The translations under genes and the position numbers were made by a program. The notes beneath the pieces are model-generated. The model was not told the DNA's origin. It did no database searches and was given only the letters and a program-made list of their open reading frames with translations. Source: a virus. From it: a stretch of 64,000 bases of DNA. This document shows positions 19,059 through 28,347 of the stretch, piece by piece (positions within the stretch are counted from its first letter, which is position 1; each line of letters starts with the position of its first letter). The DNA lies in the IMG/VR virus record IMGVR_UViG_3300031576_000005, positions 1 to 64,000 of that record; one strand, 5' to 3'.

Positions 19059-20032
19059 TAGTTTGTAAAGAATGTAATACGGCCTTCGAGAGCGAGAAAT
19101 CATTTCACGGACACTTACGTAAGCACAAGTTGCGAGTGAAGGATTATTATGAGAAATACTATCCAAAGATTTGTCTTTATACGGGTAAGAAATTAAATTG
19201 GAAGGAAGGTGATTCTCTAGAGAACTATCTGTTACGGGATTTTATAGATAAGACATCTTTAAATTTATATTTTGAAAATAAAGACAATTTAGAAGATAAG
19301 AAAAAACAATTGGTTAAAGAGTTAGATAAAGATTATTTAAAGCATAACATTCTTCCGTGTCAGGCTGAATTAGCATCGTTATCTTGCTCACCAAATTTTC
19401 TACATGTTCAAAATTATTTTGATATTCAAGATTTGATTAAAGAAAAAAAATATAAATCAAGATTCGAATATTTTTTCGATTATAACTCTAAACTTCCTTT
19501 AGAAAAAATAGATATTGATAGTTTTTGTATAAATATTGATAGTCGTGAAAAAAGTCCCTACAGATTCTATAATAGCATCGTTGGAAAATTAAATTTCGGG
19601 GATTATTGCATCGCGGGTTCCGGCTTTAACAATATATTTGTTGAGAGAAAGGCAGTCGGAGATTTTGGTTCCACGTTAGTTAGTGGTTATGAAAGATTTT
19701 GTCGTGAGTTAGACAGAGTAAGAGCAGAGAATAGCTATTTAATTATTTTGGTTGAATTTAATTTGCACGAACTCCATCGCCACCGATTTTTTGGTTACGC
19801 TAATAGCGCGATGATATCTCATCAGATGAGGAATATTTATAGGAATTATAGCGACGTTTGTCAATTTACTTTTGGTGGTACTAGAGAACAATGTGTTCAA
19901 TATGTTGTTGAATTTTTGGTTTGTGGGGATAGTTGCCGAAAATTAGATTTACAATTTTATATTGATTGTCACAAGAATAAATTTTGTAGCGTTGAGTTTA
20001 CAAAAAATGATTTAATTAAATTATATGAATGA
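19055..20032 (+). CDS. C2H2 zinc-finger plus ERCC4-family nuclease, 325 aa
   Basis: Residues 4-24 form a C2H2 finger (C4-x2-C7-x12-H20-x3-H24). Residues 158-250 carry the XPF/Mus81 nuclease signature: INIDSREKSPYRF, GDY (182-184), VERK (196-199) and D203F. These residues bind metal and cut branched DNA in the ERCC4 family. The middle has FDIQDLIKEKKYKSR. Position just before terminase suggests a role in trimming branched replication DNA before packaging, by analogy with phage resolvases. Confidence 0.8.
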   Translation: MIVCKECNTAFESEKSFHGHLRKHKLRVKDYYEKYYPKICLYTGKKLNWKEGDSLENYLLRDFIDKTSLNLYFENKDNLEDKKKQLVKELDKDYLKHNILPCQAELASLSCSPNFLHVQNYFDIQDLIKEKKYKSRFEYFFDYNSKLPLEKIDIDSFCINIDSREKSPYRFYNSIVGKLNFGDYCIAGSGFNNIFVERKAVGDFGSTLVSGYERFCRELDRVRAENSYLIILVEFNLHELHRHRFFGYANSAMISHQMRNIYRNYSDVCQFTFGGTREQCVQYVVEFLVCGDSCRKLDLQFYIDCHKNKFCSVEFTKNDLIKLYE

Positions 20033-20864
20033 CATGAATAATAAAAAAAATTGTACGTGTTGTAAATTAGAAAAGGATTTAGAGATGTTTTCTTTAAATA
20101 AAGGAAAAAAAACTGGTAGAAACTGTACTTGTAAAAAATGTGTTAGAGAAAAATTTCACATTAAATACGAAACTGACCCAGTTTATAAAGAAAAAGTTGA
20201 TAGATATAAAAGAGAATATTATATTCGACGTAAGAAACATATTTTAAATAAAGCTAAAAAACATTTTAAAAAAAATAAAAAAGAGATTAAATTAAAACAA
20301 AAAAAATATTATTTAAAAAATAGAGAAAGATTTTTAGATATATCTAAAGAATATAGGCTAGAGAATAAAGAAAAAATAAAACAACGAGATAAAAAATATC
20401 GAAAGAAAAACAGAAAAAAACTTCTTTTACAAGCCGCAAAATATCGTGAAAATAATAGAGAAAAGCTTAGAGCCGGATATAAAATATATAAGATTAATAA
20501 TAAAGAAAAAGTTAAAAAACGAAACAAAATATATAAACAGAAAAATCGAAAGCGTTTAAATAAATATGCTGTAAATAAAAGAAAAACAGATATTCAATTT
20601 TGTTTAAAATGTCGTCTTCGACAACAAGTATGTAAGGCATTAAGAGGTAATTCTAAATCAAAAACAACTTTAGAATTATTGGGATGTACTATCCAAGAAT
20701 TTAAAAAATATTTAGAATCTAAATTTCAACCAGGAATGACATGGGAAAATCGCGGACTTTTTGGTTGGCATATTGACCATATCCGGCCATGTAGTTCCTT
20801 CCTTCTAGAAAAACCATCCGAACAACGCAAATGTTTTCATTATACAAATTTACAACCTCTATAG
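20025..20864 (+). CDS. HNH endonuclease, amber-truncated, 279 aa
   Basis: N-terminal cysteine cluster (CTCCKLEKDLEMF, CTCKKC), a long lysine-rich helical region, and a C-terminal HNH core (WHIDHIRPCSSFLLEKPSEQ RKCFHYTNLQPL). The family normally continues NLQPLWAEENLxK. Here TAG (20862-20864) replaces the Trp codon, and the frame then reads AEENLSKSNKIL to TAA 20901-20903, one base before the terminase ATG. A TGG-to-TAG nonsense change is the simplest reading. Other genes also end in TAG, so TAG is a normal stop. A second possible start is ATG 20034. Confidence 0.7.
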   Translation: MNDMNNKKNCTCCKLEKDLEMFSLNKGKKTGRNCTCKKCVREKFHIKYETDPVYKEKVDRYKREYYIRRKKHILNKAKKHFKKNKKEIKLKQKKYYLKNRERFLDISKEYRLENKEKIKQRDKKYRKKNRKKLLLQAAKYRENNREKLRAGYKIYKINNKEKVKKRNKIYKQKNRKRLNKYAVNKRKTDIQFCLKCRLRQQVCKALRGNSKSKTTLELLGCTIQEFKKYLESKFQPGMTWENRGLFGWHIDHIRPCSSFLLEKPSEQRKCFHYTNLQPL

Positions 20865-20904
20865 GCCGAAGAAAATTTATCTAAAAGTAATAAAATTTTA
20901 TAAC

Positions 20905-22710
20905 ATGTTAATACATTCAAACTTCCAGATTTCTCCTTTTCGAAATAAGAAATATGACGTTCTTCTTAGAACCCCAGTGTTAGAACGCTCTGAAGCTGAA
21001 AGCGTATTATGTTATTATTTATTAAGAAATATAGATGCTTTTTGTTATTTTGTTTTGGGTTGTGAGATGTTACCTTTTCAATCTATAATTTTACGAACAT
21101 TGATTCGAAAGCCCTTTCCAATGTTAATTTTATCGCGTGGTGGAAGCAAAACCTGGAGTTTGGGAATTTATTCAGTGATTCGAGCTTGTATTACAAGTGG
21201 TTCTAAGGTGGTAATGGTCGGTTCTTCAAGGCGTCAAAGTAGATTTATATTCGAGGAGGCAAAAAAAGTTTATTATAATCCTAAAGCCTCCTTATTTCGA
21301 GAACTTGTTCCTAAGCCACCCACAGATTTGCCAGAGGCTTCAACTATGATAGTAAGAGGTACGGATAAACAATCTTTGATTGCCGCCTACCCTTTGGGTG
21401 CTGGTGAAAAAATTAGAGGGATTCGTAGTAGCCATTTAATAGTCGATGAATTCAACGTGGTCCCAAACGACATCTTTAACACTGTACTTAAACCCACTTC
21501 TGCTGTTTCTATTAATCCTGTCGATAAAGTAAAAAGAATAAAAAGAGAAAAAGAGCTAATAGATGCTGGCATTATTAGTTCTGATGACGCAACGGAATTT
21601 GATGATAACCAAATTATTATATCAAGTAGCGCTTCATATCAATTTACTTTTATGTACCAGCTTTATAAGGAATATAAGAAAATAATTTTAGAAGGAGCCG
21701 AATCACATGATAAAAAAGTAATAAAAAATGCTTCTAAATATTGTATAATACAGCTTGGCTGTGATAGTATAACAAAAGTAGCTCCGGGATATTTAGATGA
21801 ATCTAATTTAGAAAATGCTAGGTCGATGTTACCTTCGGACCGTTTCGATACAGAATATGGTGCTCAGTTCGTTAGCGATAGCGGTGGATTTATTAAGAGG
21901 TCTTTAATTGATTCTAGAAGTTTGAAGATTAATGAAGCCCCTATTGTTGAAATTAGTGCACAATCTGGTTATGTGTATATATTGTCCGCCGACCCTAGTT
22001 CAGGCGAAAACGAAAAAAATGATTTCTTTGGAATTGTTGTGATAAAATTAGATATGACCACACGCACGTCCTATATCGTTAACGCTTCCGCTTCATCTGG
22101 CAAAGGCTGGCCCTACTACGTCGCCCTAGTAAAAGAATATATGAATAATTTTAACCCCGTATACATAATCTCCGATGCTTTTGGTGGCGGGAGTCAAATG
22201 GCCTCGCTATTATGTAGTCCTGACTTCGCCAACAAAGAAAAAGGGGAGCGCCCACTTGTTTCTATAGATAAAGATGATATAAAAACCTATTGCCATGCTT
22301 CAAATAGAATCTTAAGGATGAACACCCCGACTAACCAATTTAACGAAGCCAGCAATACACATTTAAAATCTCTATTAGAACATAAAAAAATATGGTTTGC
22401 CGCGCCGATTGATGAAGCCACATATACTAAACATGATTCTAAATCTATAGAAAAGCTTGAAGAAGCTTCTGAAATGATAGAATTAGCAAAAAATCAAATA
22501 AGTTTAATTGTCGGAAGTCAAGGTTCAAATGGGCTAACGACCTTCAATATGCCAGAAAGTTTGGGTAAAATACATAAAAAAGAAAGAATGAGAAAAGATT
22601 TATATTCAGCCGCCTTGTTAGGAGCTTGGGGCGTAAAAGAATATCTTGATATTGTAGATGGGGGTAATCAGAAAACCACTACTTATTGCCCGGTTGTTCT
22701 TACAAGCTAA
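20905..22710 (+). CDS. terL: Terminase large subunit, 601 aa
   Basis: ATPase: Walker A-like SRGGSKT (residues 77-83) and Walker B LIVDEFN (178-184). Nuclease: LSADPSSGENEKND near residue 362 and SDAFGGGSQ near 422, matching the RNase H-like terminase nuclease acidic residues. Translocates DNA into the prohead and cuts it. The Walker A has GGSKT where many terminases have xxGKT. Start one base after the end of the disrupted HNH frame. Confidence 0.88.
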   Translation: MLIHSNFQISPFRNKKYDVLLRTPVLERSEAESVLCYYLLRNIDAFCYFVLGCEMLPFQSIILRTLIRKPFPMLILSRGGSKTWSLGIYSVIRACITSGSKVVMVGSSRRQSRFIFEEAKKVYYNPKASLFRELVPKPPTDLPEASTMIVRGTDKQSLIAAYPLGAGEKIRGIRSSHLIVDEFNVVPNDIFNTVLKPTSAVSINPVDKVKRIKREKELIDAGIISSDDATEFDDNQIIISSSASYQFTFMYQLYKEYKKIILEGAESHDKKVIKNASKYCIIQLGCDSITKVAPGYLDESNLENARSMLPSDRFDTEYGAQFVSDSGGFIKRSLIDSRSLKINEAPIVEISAQSGYVYILSADPSSGENEKNDFFGIVVIKLDMTTRTSYIVNASASSGKGWPYYVALVKEYMNNFNPVYIISDAFGGGSQMASLLCSPDFANKEKGERPLVSIDKDDIKTYCHASNRILRMNTPTNQFNEASNTHLKSLLEHKKIWFAAPIDEATYTKHDSKSIEKLEEASEMIELAKNQISLIVGSQGSNGLTTFNMPESLGKIHKKERMRKDLYSAALLGAWGVKEYLDIVDGGNQKTTTYCPVVLTS

Positions 22711-22714
22711 GCTG

Positions 22715-22728
22715 AAAAGTGTAAAATT
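22715..22728 (+). promoter_or_regulatory. AGTGTAA motif before fibre gene 1
   Basis: AAAAGTGTAAAATT, 28 bases before ATG 22747. The block from AAAAGTGTAAAATTTAATG through TAAAAAT is identical to that at 27324. Confidence 0.6.
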
Positions 22729-22746
22729 TAATGTAAAAATTTTTTT

Positions 22747-25476
22747 ATGCGTGAACCGTTGCTTTCTTCAACAGGGAAGTTTTTCCCAATTTGGTCTGGT
22801 TTCGTTGACCCTTCATTAAGACCCGCTTTGATGATTGCAAGGGATGGGTCTGGATACAGACCCGTTGATATTGGTGAATTAGGTACTACGGCTATTGCTA
22901 GTGGTCTTAATGTTAATATTACCGGAATAGTTAATAATGAACAAGTTACACAAATTGCTGGCTCTGGAAATGTTGATACAGCTAATAAAGTTTTTGTTGA
23001 TTCTCAAGGTCGTTTCTTTACATTATCTTCGCAAACCGGAATTTGGTCTGTTGGTTTAACCGGTACTAATAATGTTACCTTAACCAATCCAGTTTCACAA
23101 GTTTCAATTACTGGTCAACCAATTAATGTAAACGCAGGACAAAGTGGAGCGTGGACAGTTTCTTTAACTGGTTCTAATAGTATAACCATTTCAAACCCAC
23201 AGACCCAGGTCGGAATCACAGGTCAACCCATAAATGTCAACGCGGGTCAAAGTGGTTCTTGGGGAGTTTTAGCGGCTCAAAGCGGAGCATTTACAGCCTC
23301 AGTTGCACAAAGTGGCGCGTGGTCATTTACAGAACTTAATCCTACAACAAAAGTAGGAATTACTGGAGTCACGGGTTTGGGTGCAGATGTAGTTCTCGCG
23401 GGCGGGTATAATTCGATTTCTACGATTATTACATCTGGAACATTAACCGCAACCATTAGCAATCCTATAAGTCAAGTTGGAATAACAGGGCAACCCATCA
23501 ACGTTAACGCCGGACAAAGCGGAGCTTGGAATGTGTTAGCCGCGCAAAGTGGCGCTTGGAGCACTACAAATTTAAACCCACAAACGATTGTTGGAATTAG
23601 TGGCACGACTGGCCTCGCCATACAAGTAATTTCTTCTAACGGATATAATTCGATTCCAGTAATGATTACGTCGGGAGATATTGAGCTTGGTTCTTTATCC
23701 GTCGCTCAAAGTGGTGCATGGTCTGTCTTAGCAGCGCAGAGTGGCACTTGGAATATAACAGATTTAAGCCCTCAAACGAAGGTGGGTATAACTGGCGTTA
23801 CTGGTCTAGGAGTAGATGTAGTTTCTGCTGGTGGATATAATTCTATACCAACTATCATTACGTCAGGAACTGTAACCGCAACACTCTCTAACGGGGCTAC
23901 TAAAGTTGGAATTACTGGTGTAACGGGATTGGGTGTAGATGTGACTTTAGCCGGCGGATACAATTCTTTGGCCTCGATTGTAACGTCTGGTTCTGTAACG
24001 GCTACAATTTCGAATCCCGTTTCTCAAGTTAGCATAACTGGTCAGCCAATAAACGTCAATGCTGGGCAGAGTGGAGCATGGAATGTCCTTGCCGCACAAA
24101 GTGGCGCTTTCAATGCTTTGGTAGCTCAAAGTGGAGCATGGAGCGTCACAACACTCAACCCACAAACAAAAGTTGGAATTACGGGGACAACCGGTTTAGG
24201 TGCTGATGTTGTGCTCGCAGGCGGATATAATTCTATTTCAACTATCGTTACTTCTGGAAATATTGATGCAAATCAAAAAGGCGCGTGGAATGTATCTTCC
24301 GCTCAAAGTGGAACATGGGGAGTTTTAGCGAGACAAAGCGGAGAATTTACGGCGTTAGTTGCACAAAGCGGCGCATGGTCTACTACGACATTGAATCCTC
24401 AAACGAAAGTGGGAATAACCGGAGTTACTGGTCTTGGAGTTGATTCAGCACTTACCAATGGATACAACTCTTTAGCTGTAATGATAACTTCTGGTAGTAC
24501 TACTGCCACAATTTCAAATCCACAGACTCAGGTCGGAATCACCGGTCAACCTATAAATGTTAACGCTGGACAATCTGGGACTTGGACAGTAAGTTTAACG
24601 GGTTCTAACTCTATAACGATTTCTAACCCTGGTACAAAAGTTGGAATAACTGGCGTCACTGGATTAGGTGCAGATGTCGTTTTAGCGGGGGGATACAATT
24701 CATTATCAGTTATTGTTCCTTCTGGAGCTGTTAATTCTACTCAACAAGGAGCTTGGAATGTTTCCTCTGCACAAAGCGGAGGATGGAACGTATTAGCCAA
24801 ACAAAGTGGAGAATTTACAGCTTTGGTGGCTCAGAGTGGCGCTTGGTCTTTCACACAACTTAATCCCCAAACTAAAGTCGGTATTACTGGGGCGAACGGT
24901 TCTGGAATAGATTCTCTTTTGGTTGGCAACTATAATTCTCTAACAGTTGCTATAACTTCTGGAGCTAGTAATACTACAAATTTTGGAATTACTGGAGTGA
25001 CTGGACTTGGTACAGATGTTGTCTTAGCTGGTGGATATAACTCTATTCCTGTAATAATTACATCAGGCTTACCTTCCCTAGCGTCTGGAATTTTATCTTC
25101 AGTTGGTATTAGTGGTTCGACTGGTTTGCTAGCTACAGTAACCGGAGCATACGGAACTAACGCATTATGTGTCGCCATAACCTCTGGCAATTCTTTTGTT
25201 CGTGGTAGTGGTGCTAATAGGGGTCACAGAATTACCACTAGTGGTGTTTCACAGCAAGTTGCCGCTGCGAATGCTAATCGAAGATATTTAAAAGTTCAAA
25301 ACATTGACGATACAAACATGTGGGTTAATTATGGTAGTGTAGCAAGTAGTGGAAGCGGTTCATTTATCATTTATCCAGCCGGTTCAGATGTTTATGAAGC
25401 GGGATTTATCGAAACAGGAAGTGTTAATGTTTTTGGGTTAGTTGCAGGAAAACAATATACAATAAAAGAAGCTTAA
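22747..25476 (+). CDS. Repetitive fibre protein 1, 909 aa
   Basis: Residues 1-55 (PLLSSTGKFFPIWSGFVDPS LRP, ARDGSGYRPVDI) are nearly the same as the start of the 27352 product, so a shared attachment domain. The middle consists of about ten blocks of the type QTKVGITGVTGLGxDVVLAG GYNSIxxIxTSG and about five of ITGQPINVNAGQSG with AQSGAW spacers. The last about 100 residues form a separate domain ending VAGKQYTIKEA. Probably a trimeric fibre; its place between terminase and portal genes suggests a head or neck fibre, but a tail fibre cannot be excluded. Confidence 0.75.
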   Translation: MREPLLSSTGKFFPIWSGFVDPSLRPALMIARDGSGYRPVDIGELGTTAIASGLNVNITGIVNNEQVTQIAGSGNVDTANKVFVDSQGRFFTLSSQTGIWSVGLTGTNNVTLTNPVSQVSITGQPINVNAGQSGAWTVSLTGSNSITISNPQTQVGITGQPINVNAGQSGSWGVLAAQSGAFTASVAQSGAWSFTELNPTTKVGITGVTGLGADVVLAGGYNSISTIITSGTLTATISNPISQVGITGQPINVNAGQSGAWNVLAAQSGAWSTTNLNPQTIVGISGTTGLAIQVISSNGYNSIPVMITSGDIELGSLSVAQSGAWSVLAAQSGTWNITDLSPQTKVGITGVTGLGVDVVSAGGYNSIPTIITSGTVTATLSNGATKVGITGVTGLGVDVTLAGGYNSLASIVTSGSVTATISNPVSQVSITGQPINVNAGQSGAWNVLAAQSGAFNALVAQSGAWSVTTLNPQTKVGITGTTGLGADVVLAGGYNSISTIVTSGNIDANQKGAWNVSSAQSGTWGVLARQSGEFTALVAQSGAWSTTTLNPQTKVGITGVTGLGVDSALTNGYNSLAVMITSGSTTATISNPQTQVGITGQPINVNAGQSGTWTVSLTGSNSITISNPGTKVGITGVTGLGADVVLAGGYNSLSVIVPSGAVNSTQQGAWNVSSAQSGGWNVLAKQSGEFTALVAQSGAWSFTQLNPQTKVGITGANGSGIDSLLVGNYNSLTVAITSGASNTTNFGITGVTGLGTDVVLAGGYNSIPVIITSGLPSLASGILSSVGISGSTGLLATVTGAYGTNALCVAITSGNSFVRGSGANRGHRITTSGVSQQVAAANANRRYLKVQNIDDTNMWVNYGSVASSGSGSFIIYPAGSDVYEAGFIETGSVNVFGLVAGKQYTIKEA

Positions 25477-25477
25477 T

Positions 25478-27295
25478 ATGTCAAATAAAAAGCGACATAA
25501 TCAAAAAAATAATCACAGTATTACTAACTACGAGCCACAAACTCTTTTAGATATTGAGGGTTCTAATAATGATATAGAGTTAGCTAGAAAAATGTATCAA
25601 AAAGTTGCGGCTTCTTGTCTGCCCACCGGTTCTACTAGTTTTCGTGGTAACGCCGCCTATCGAGGTCAAGATATGGATAAGTATGGCGCTCTTGAAAATA
25701 GTTTCATGACGCCTAAAATGGCGATAAGATTATCTCAGGTTGTATATTATAAATTCGGATTAATTCGTCATGCCATAGACACTATGGCAGAATTCACGGT
25801 GAGTGAAGTAGACTTTCTTTCAAAGAAAAAGGCTGCTCGTGATGCTATGTTAGGATGGGCGTCGGGAGTTGGATTAAAGTCATTTTTAGACCAAGTTGCT
25901 CTTGAGTATTATCGCTCTGGAAACGTATATATCTATCGCTTCGAAAGTAGGATAAAAGATTCTGCTGTACGCGACCTAAATAATCTTTTCGGATTAAAAA
26001 CAAATAGTTCGGTGATGATTCCTACTAAATATACAATCATCGACCCAAATTTAGTAAATTTTGTTTCTGGGAATCTGTTTAATAATTATCTTTATCAGAT
26101 AGTGATTCCAGCTTCGGAGGCAAAACTAATTATCCAACAATATAAAAGCAAGCCAGAAGAACTACAACAGCTTCCTGTTGAATTTTCTGATGCTATTAAA
26201 AAATATCTTGGAGGAAATAGTTCTAGGGCGGGTGATTTAGTTGTCGCATTGAAGCCAGAAAATATTATTGTTTTATATCGAAAAAAACAACCATATGAAC
26301 CATATGCTTGGCCATTTTTATCTGGGGCATTTGACGATTTGGAATTTCGTCAAGAATTAAGAAATATGGATAAAGCTCTCTCTAGGGTAATTGCCAAAAT
26401 CCTTATTCATGTGGCGGTTGGTGATAAAGACCATATTCCTTCTCCAGAAGCTTTAGATGCAATTAGAAATAAACTTTCTAATGCTTCGACTAGTACATAT
26501 TTAATTACTGATGGCGCTGTAAAAATCAATCAATATTATCCTGATATTGCTAATATGCTAGACCCAAAGAAATACGAAGCAGTGAATAAAGATATATTAA
26601 CGGCGTTAGGGATTTCCGATGCGGTTTATGGCAACGGGGCTGGCAGTTTTTCTAATAATTTTCTTGGTATTAAAGTTTTGGTTGAAAGAATCGTTGATGG
26701 CCGCGACAAGATTTTAAAAGAATTTCTCATTCCAGAATGCAAAAGGATGAGCAAACTATTTAATTTTAAAACCGAAGTGAAGCCAGAAATTAAGGGAGCG
26801 GATTTAAATGATGAGAAAGAAATGGCTAAAATATATACTCGTCTTTATGAAGATGGAGTATTTTCTCCACAAAGTGTTATCGAAAGCATTCGAGATAGCC
26901 GGCTTCCTACTTACGACGAAGAAGTTGAACGACAACAAGAGGCAAAGGAACTCAAAGACCAAGGATTATTTGTTCCTTCGGCTAATCGTGGAGGCGATAG
27001 TCAGAAAAGCGGTCGTCCAACTGGCGAAAGTAATAAATCTCAAACGGGGCCTAAATCAACCACACCAAATGGTTCAAATGCTGTAATAATCCGTTCCTTT
27101 ACAAAAGAGGAACACGCGACTACAATTAATGAGGCGTTAAGCTATCTAAAATCAGAATTAAATATAAACAAATTCTCTAAAGAACAGAAAAAATTTGTAG
27201 AAAATGCTTGTACTGATTTTCTTTTAAAACAATCTTACAATCACAAAGATTTAACAGAATTTTTGAATCAAATCTATAACAAGACTACAAAATAG
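25478..27295 (+). CDS. Portal protein, 605 aa
   Basis: Called from position after terminase, length, and sequence style: YYKFGLIRHAIDTMAEFTVS near residue 90, IIDPNLVNFVSG, a long helical wing, DILTALGISDAVYGNGAGSF near residue 370 and a polar C-terminus. Forms the dodecameric ring at the capsid vertex for DNA passage and terminase docking. Ends in TAG. The C-terminal 100 residues are Ser/Gly/Lys-rich then helical. Confidence 0.75.
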   Translation: MSNKKRHNQKNNHSITNYEPQTLLDIEGSNNDIELARKMYQKVAASCLPTGSTSFRGNAAYRGQDMDKYGALENSFMTPKMAIRLSQVVYYKFGLIRHAIDTMAEFTVSEVDFLSKKKAARDAMLGWASGVGLKSFLDQVALEYYRSGNVYIYRFESRIKDSAVRDLNNLFGLKTNSSVMIPTKYTIIDPNLVNFVSGNLFNNYLYQIVIPASEAKLIIQQYKSKPEELQQLPVEFSDAIKKYLGGNSSRAGDLVVALKPENIIVLYRKKQPYEPYAWPFLSGAFDDLEFRQELRNMDKALSRVIAKILIHVAVGDKDHIPSPEALDAIRNKLSNASTSTYLITDGAVKINQYYPDIANMLDPKKYEAVNKDILTALGISDAVYGNGAGSFSNNFLGIKVLVERIVDGRDKILKEFLIPECKRMSKLFNFKTEVKPEIKGADLNDEKEMAKIYTRLYEDGVFSPQSVIESIRDSRLPTYDEEVERQQEAKELKDQGLFVPSANRGGDSQKSGRPTGESNKSQTGPKSTTPNGSNAVIIRSFTKEEHATTINEALSYLKSELNINKFSKEQKKFVENACTDFLLKQSYNHKDLTEFLNQIYNKTTK

Positions 27296-27323
27296 AAAAC
27301 TATATATTTCGAACTAATTCCCA

Positions 27324-27337
27324 AAAAGTGTAAAATT
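27324..27337 (+). promoter_or_regulatory. AGTGTAA motif before fibre base gene
   Basis: AAAAGTGTAAAATT, 24 bases before ATG 27352, same extended block as at 22715. Confidence 0.6.
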
Positions 27338-27351
27338 TAATGTAAAAATAT

Positions 27352-27822
27352 ATGCATTCTCCATTTATATCTAGCACTAGTCTATTTTTCCCTGTTTGGT
27401 CCGGTTTTTCCGACCCCTCTCTTAGACCAACCCTTATGGTCGCAAGGGATGGCTCTGGCTATCGACCGGTTGAAATTGCGGAATTTGGTGGCGATATCTT
27501 AATTAGTGGAATTACAGTCAGTAATAAGCCAGCGCTTCCCGTTTCTCAAGGAACCTACGGAATTTCTTTAACCGGAACTGGTAGTTTTAGCAATTATTCC
27601 AGCTCAATCCCAACCGCTACCGGCGCGGTTGTAAGTTTAAGTGTTGAACCACATTCTGATAATAATGATATTATATATTATGCGTTTAGTGGAAATGCTA
27701 CAACGGGTAATGCTTGGGAAATTAGGGGCGATAGAACATTTGAGATTGTTAATAACTCAAGTCTATTTTTTGCACAACGGACTTCTGGCCAAATAGTAAT
27801 GGTTCATTTTCAGACATTTTAA
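27352..27822 (+). CDS. Fibre attachment-domain protein, 156 aa
   Basis: Residues 1-50 (SSTSLFFPVWSGFSDPSLRP, ARDGSGYRPVEIAEFGG) duplicate the N-terminus of the 22747 product. The C-terminal part (STGAVVSLSVEPHSDNNDII to MVHFQTF) is a small beta domain. It resembles fibre 1 with the repeat shaft removed. Start chosen from the shared N-terminus and the shared upstream motif. Confidence 0.7.
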   Translation: MHSPFISSTSLFFPVWSGFSDPSLRPTLMVARDGSGYRPVEIAEFGGDILISGITVSNKPALPVSQGTYGISLTGTGSFSNYSSSIPTATGAVVSLSVEPHSDNNDIIYYAFSGNATTGNAWEIRGDRTFEIVNNSSLFFAQRTSGQIVMVHFQTF

Positions 27823-27825
27823 TGT

Positions 27826-28335
27826 ATGCAAGGTTCTATAATTCCTACGACGGTTAATGCCGCAAAGGGCTTAAGAGTAAGCGGGACAACTGTTACTGTT
27901 TCGTCTGCCGCGCCTCCGTCGGCTGGACAAGTTTTAACAGCTTTAACATCTACTACGGCAAATTGGCAGACCCCATCGGCTGGCGGCGGTGGTTCTAGTT
28001 TTGCTAGCGGAATTAATGTTACTGGAAATGCTATTTTTAATAGCGGCGTTCAGTTTCATATTAATACGGTTACCGGAACTCCTTATACCGGTACGCAGAA
28101 TGATTATATTATTGCCGCAGCATTTCCTTCTGGTACATCTGGAGTGATTGTTTTGCCAAGCACACTAAATAATGGAACATTTTTTATTATTAAAGATGAT
28201 GTTGGTAGTGGATTAAGTTATAATATAACTATTAGCGGTTCTCCCAATATTGATGGAAGTGGTAATTTTATTATAAATTCTGACTATGAATCTATAAATG
28301 TTTACAAATCTACCAATGGATGGCGAATTGTTTAA
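27826..28335 (+). CDS. Fibre-tip-type protein, 169 aa
   Basis: Gly/Ser/Thr-rich beta protein: TTVNAAKGLRVSGTTVTVSS, an ASGINVTGNAIFNSGVQF segment and a C-terminal domain with GVIVLPSTLNNGTFFIIKDD and STNGWRIV. That last domain (LPxxxxNGxxxxIKxD...NGWxIV) is common at the ends of phage fibres and is shared with the products at 28348 and 31037. Confidence 0.65.
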   Translation: MQGSIIPTTVNAAKGLRVSGTTVTVSSAAPPSAGQVLTALTSTTANWQTPSAGGGGSSFASGINVTGNAIFNSGVQFHINTVTGTPYTGTQNDYIIAAAFPSGTSGVIVLPSTLNNGTFFIIKDDVGSGLSYNITISGSPNIDGSGNFIINSDYESINVYKSTNGWRIV

Positions 28336-28347
28336 ATATAAAATTTT

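Noticed and set aside
22747-25476. CRISPR-like array
   Set aside because: The regular repeats are coding, in frame and of fibre type, with no constant short repeat plus variable spacer structure.
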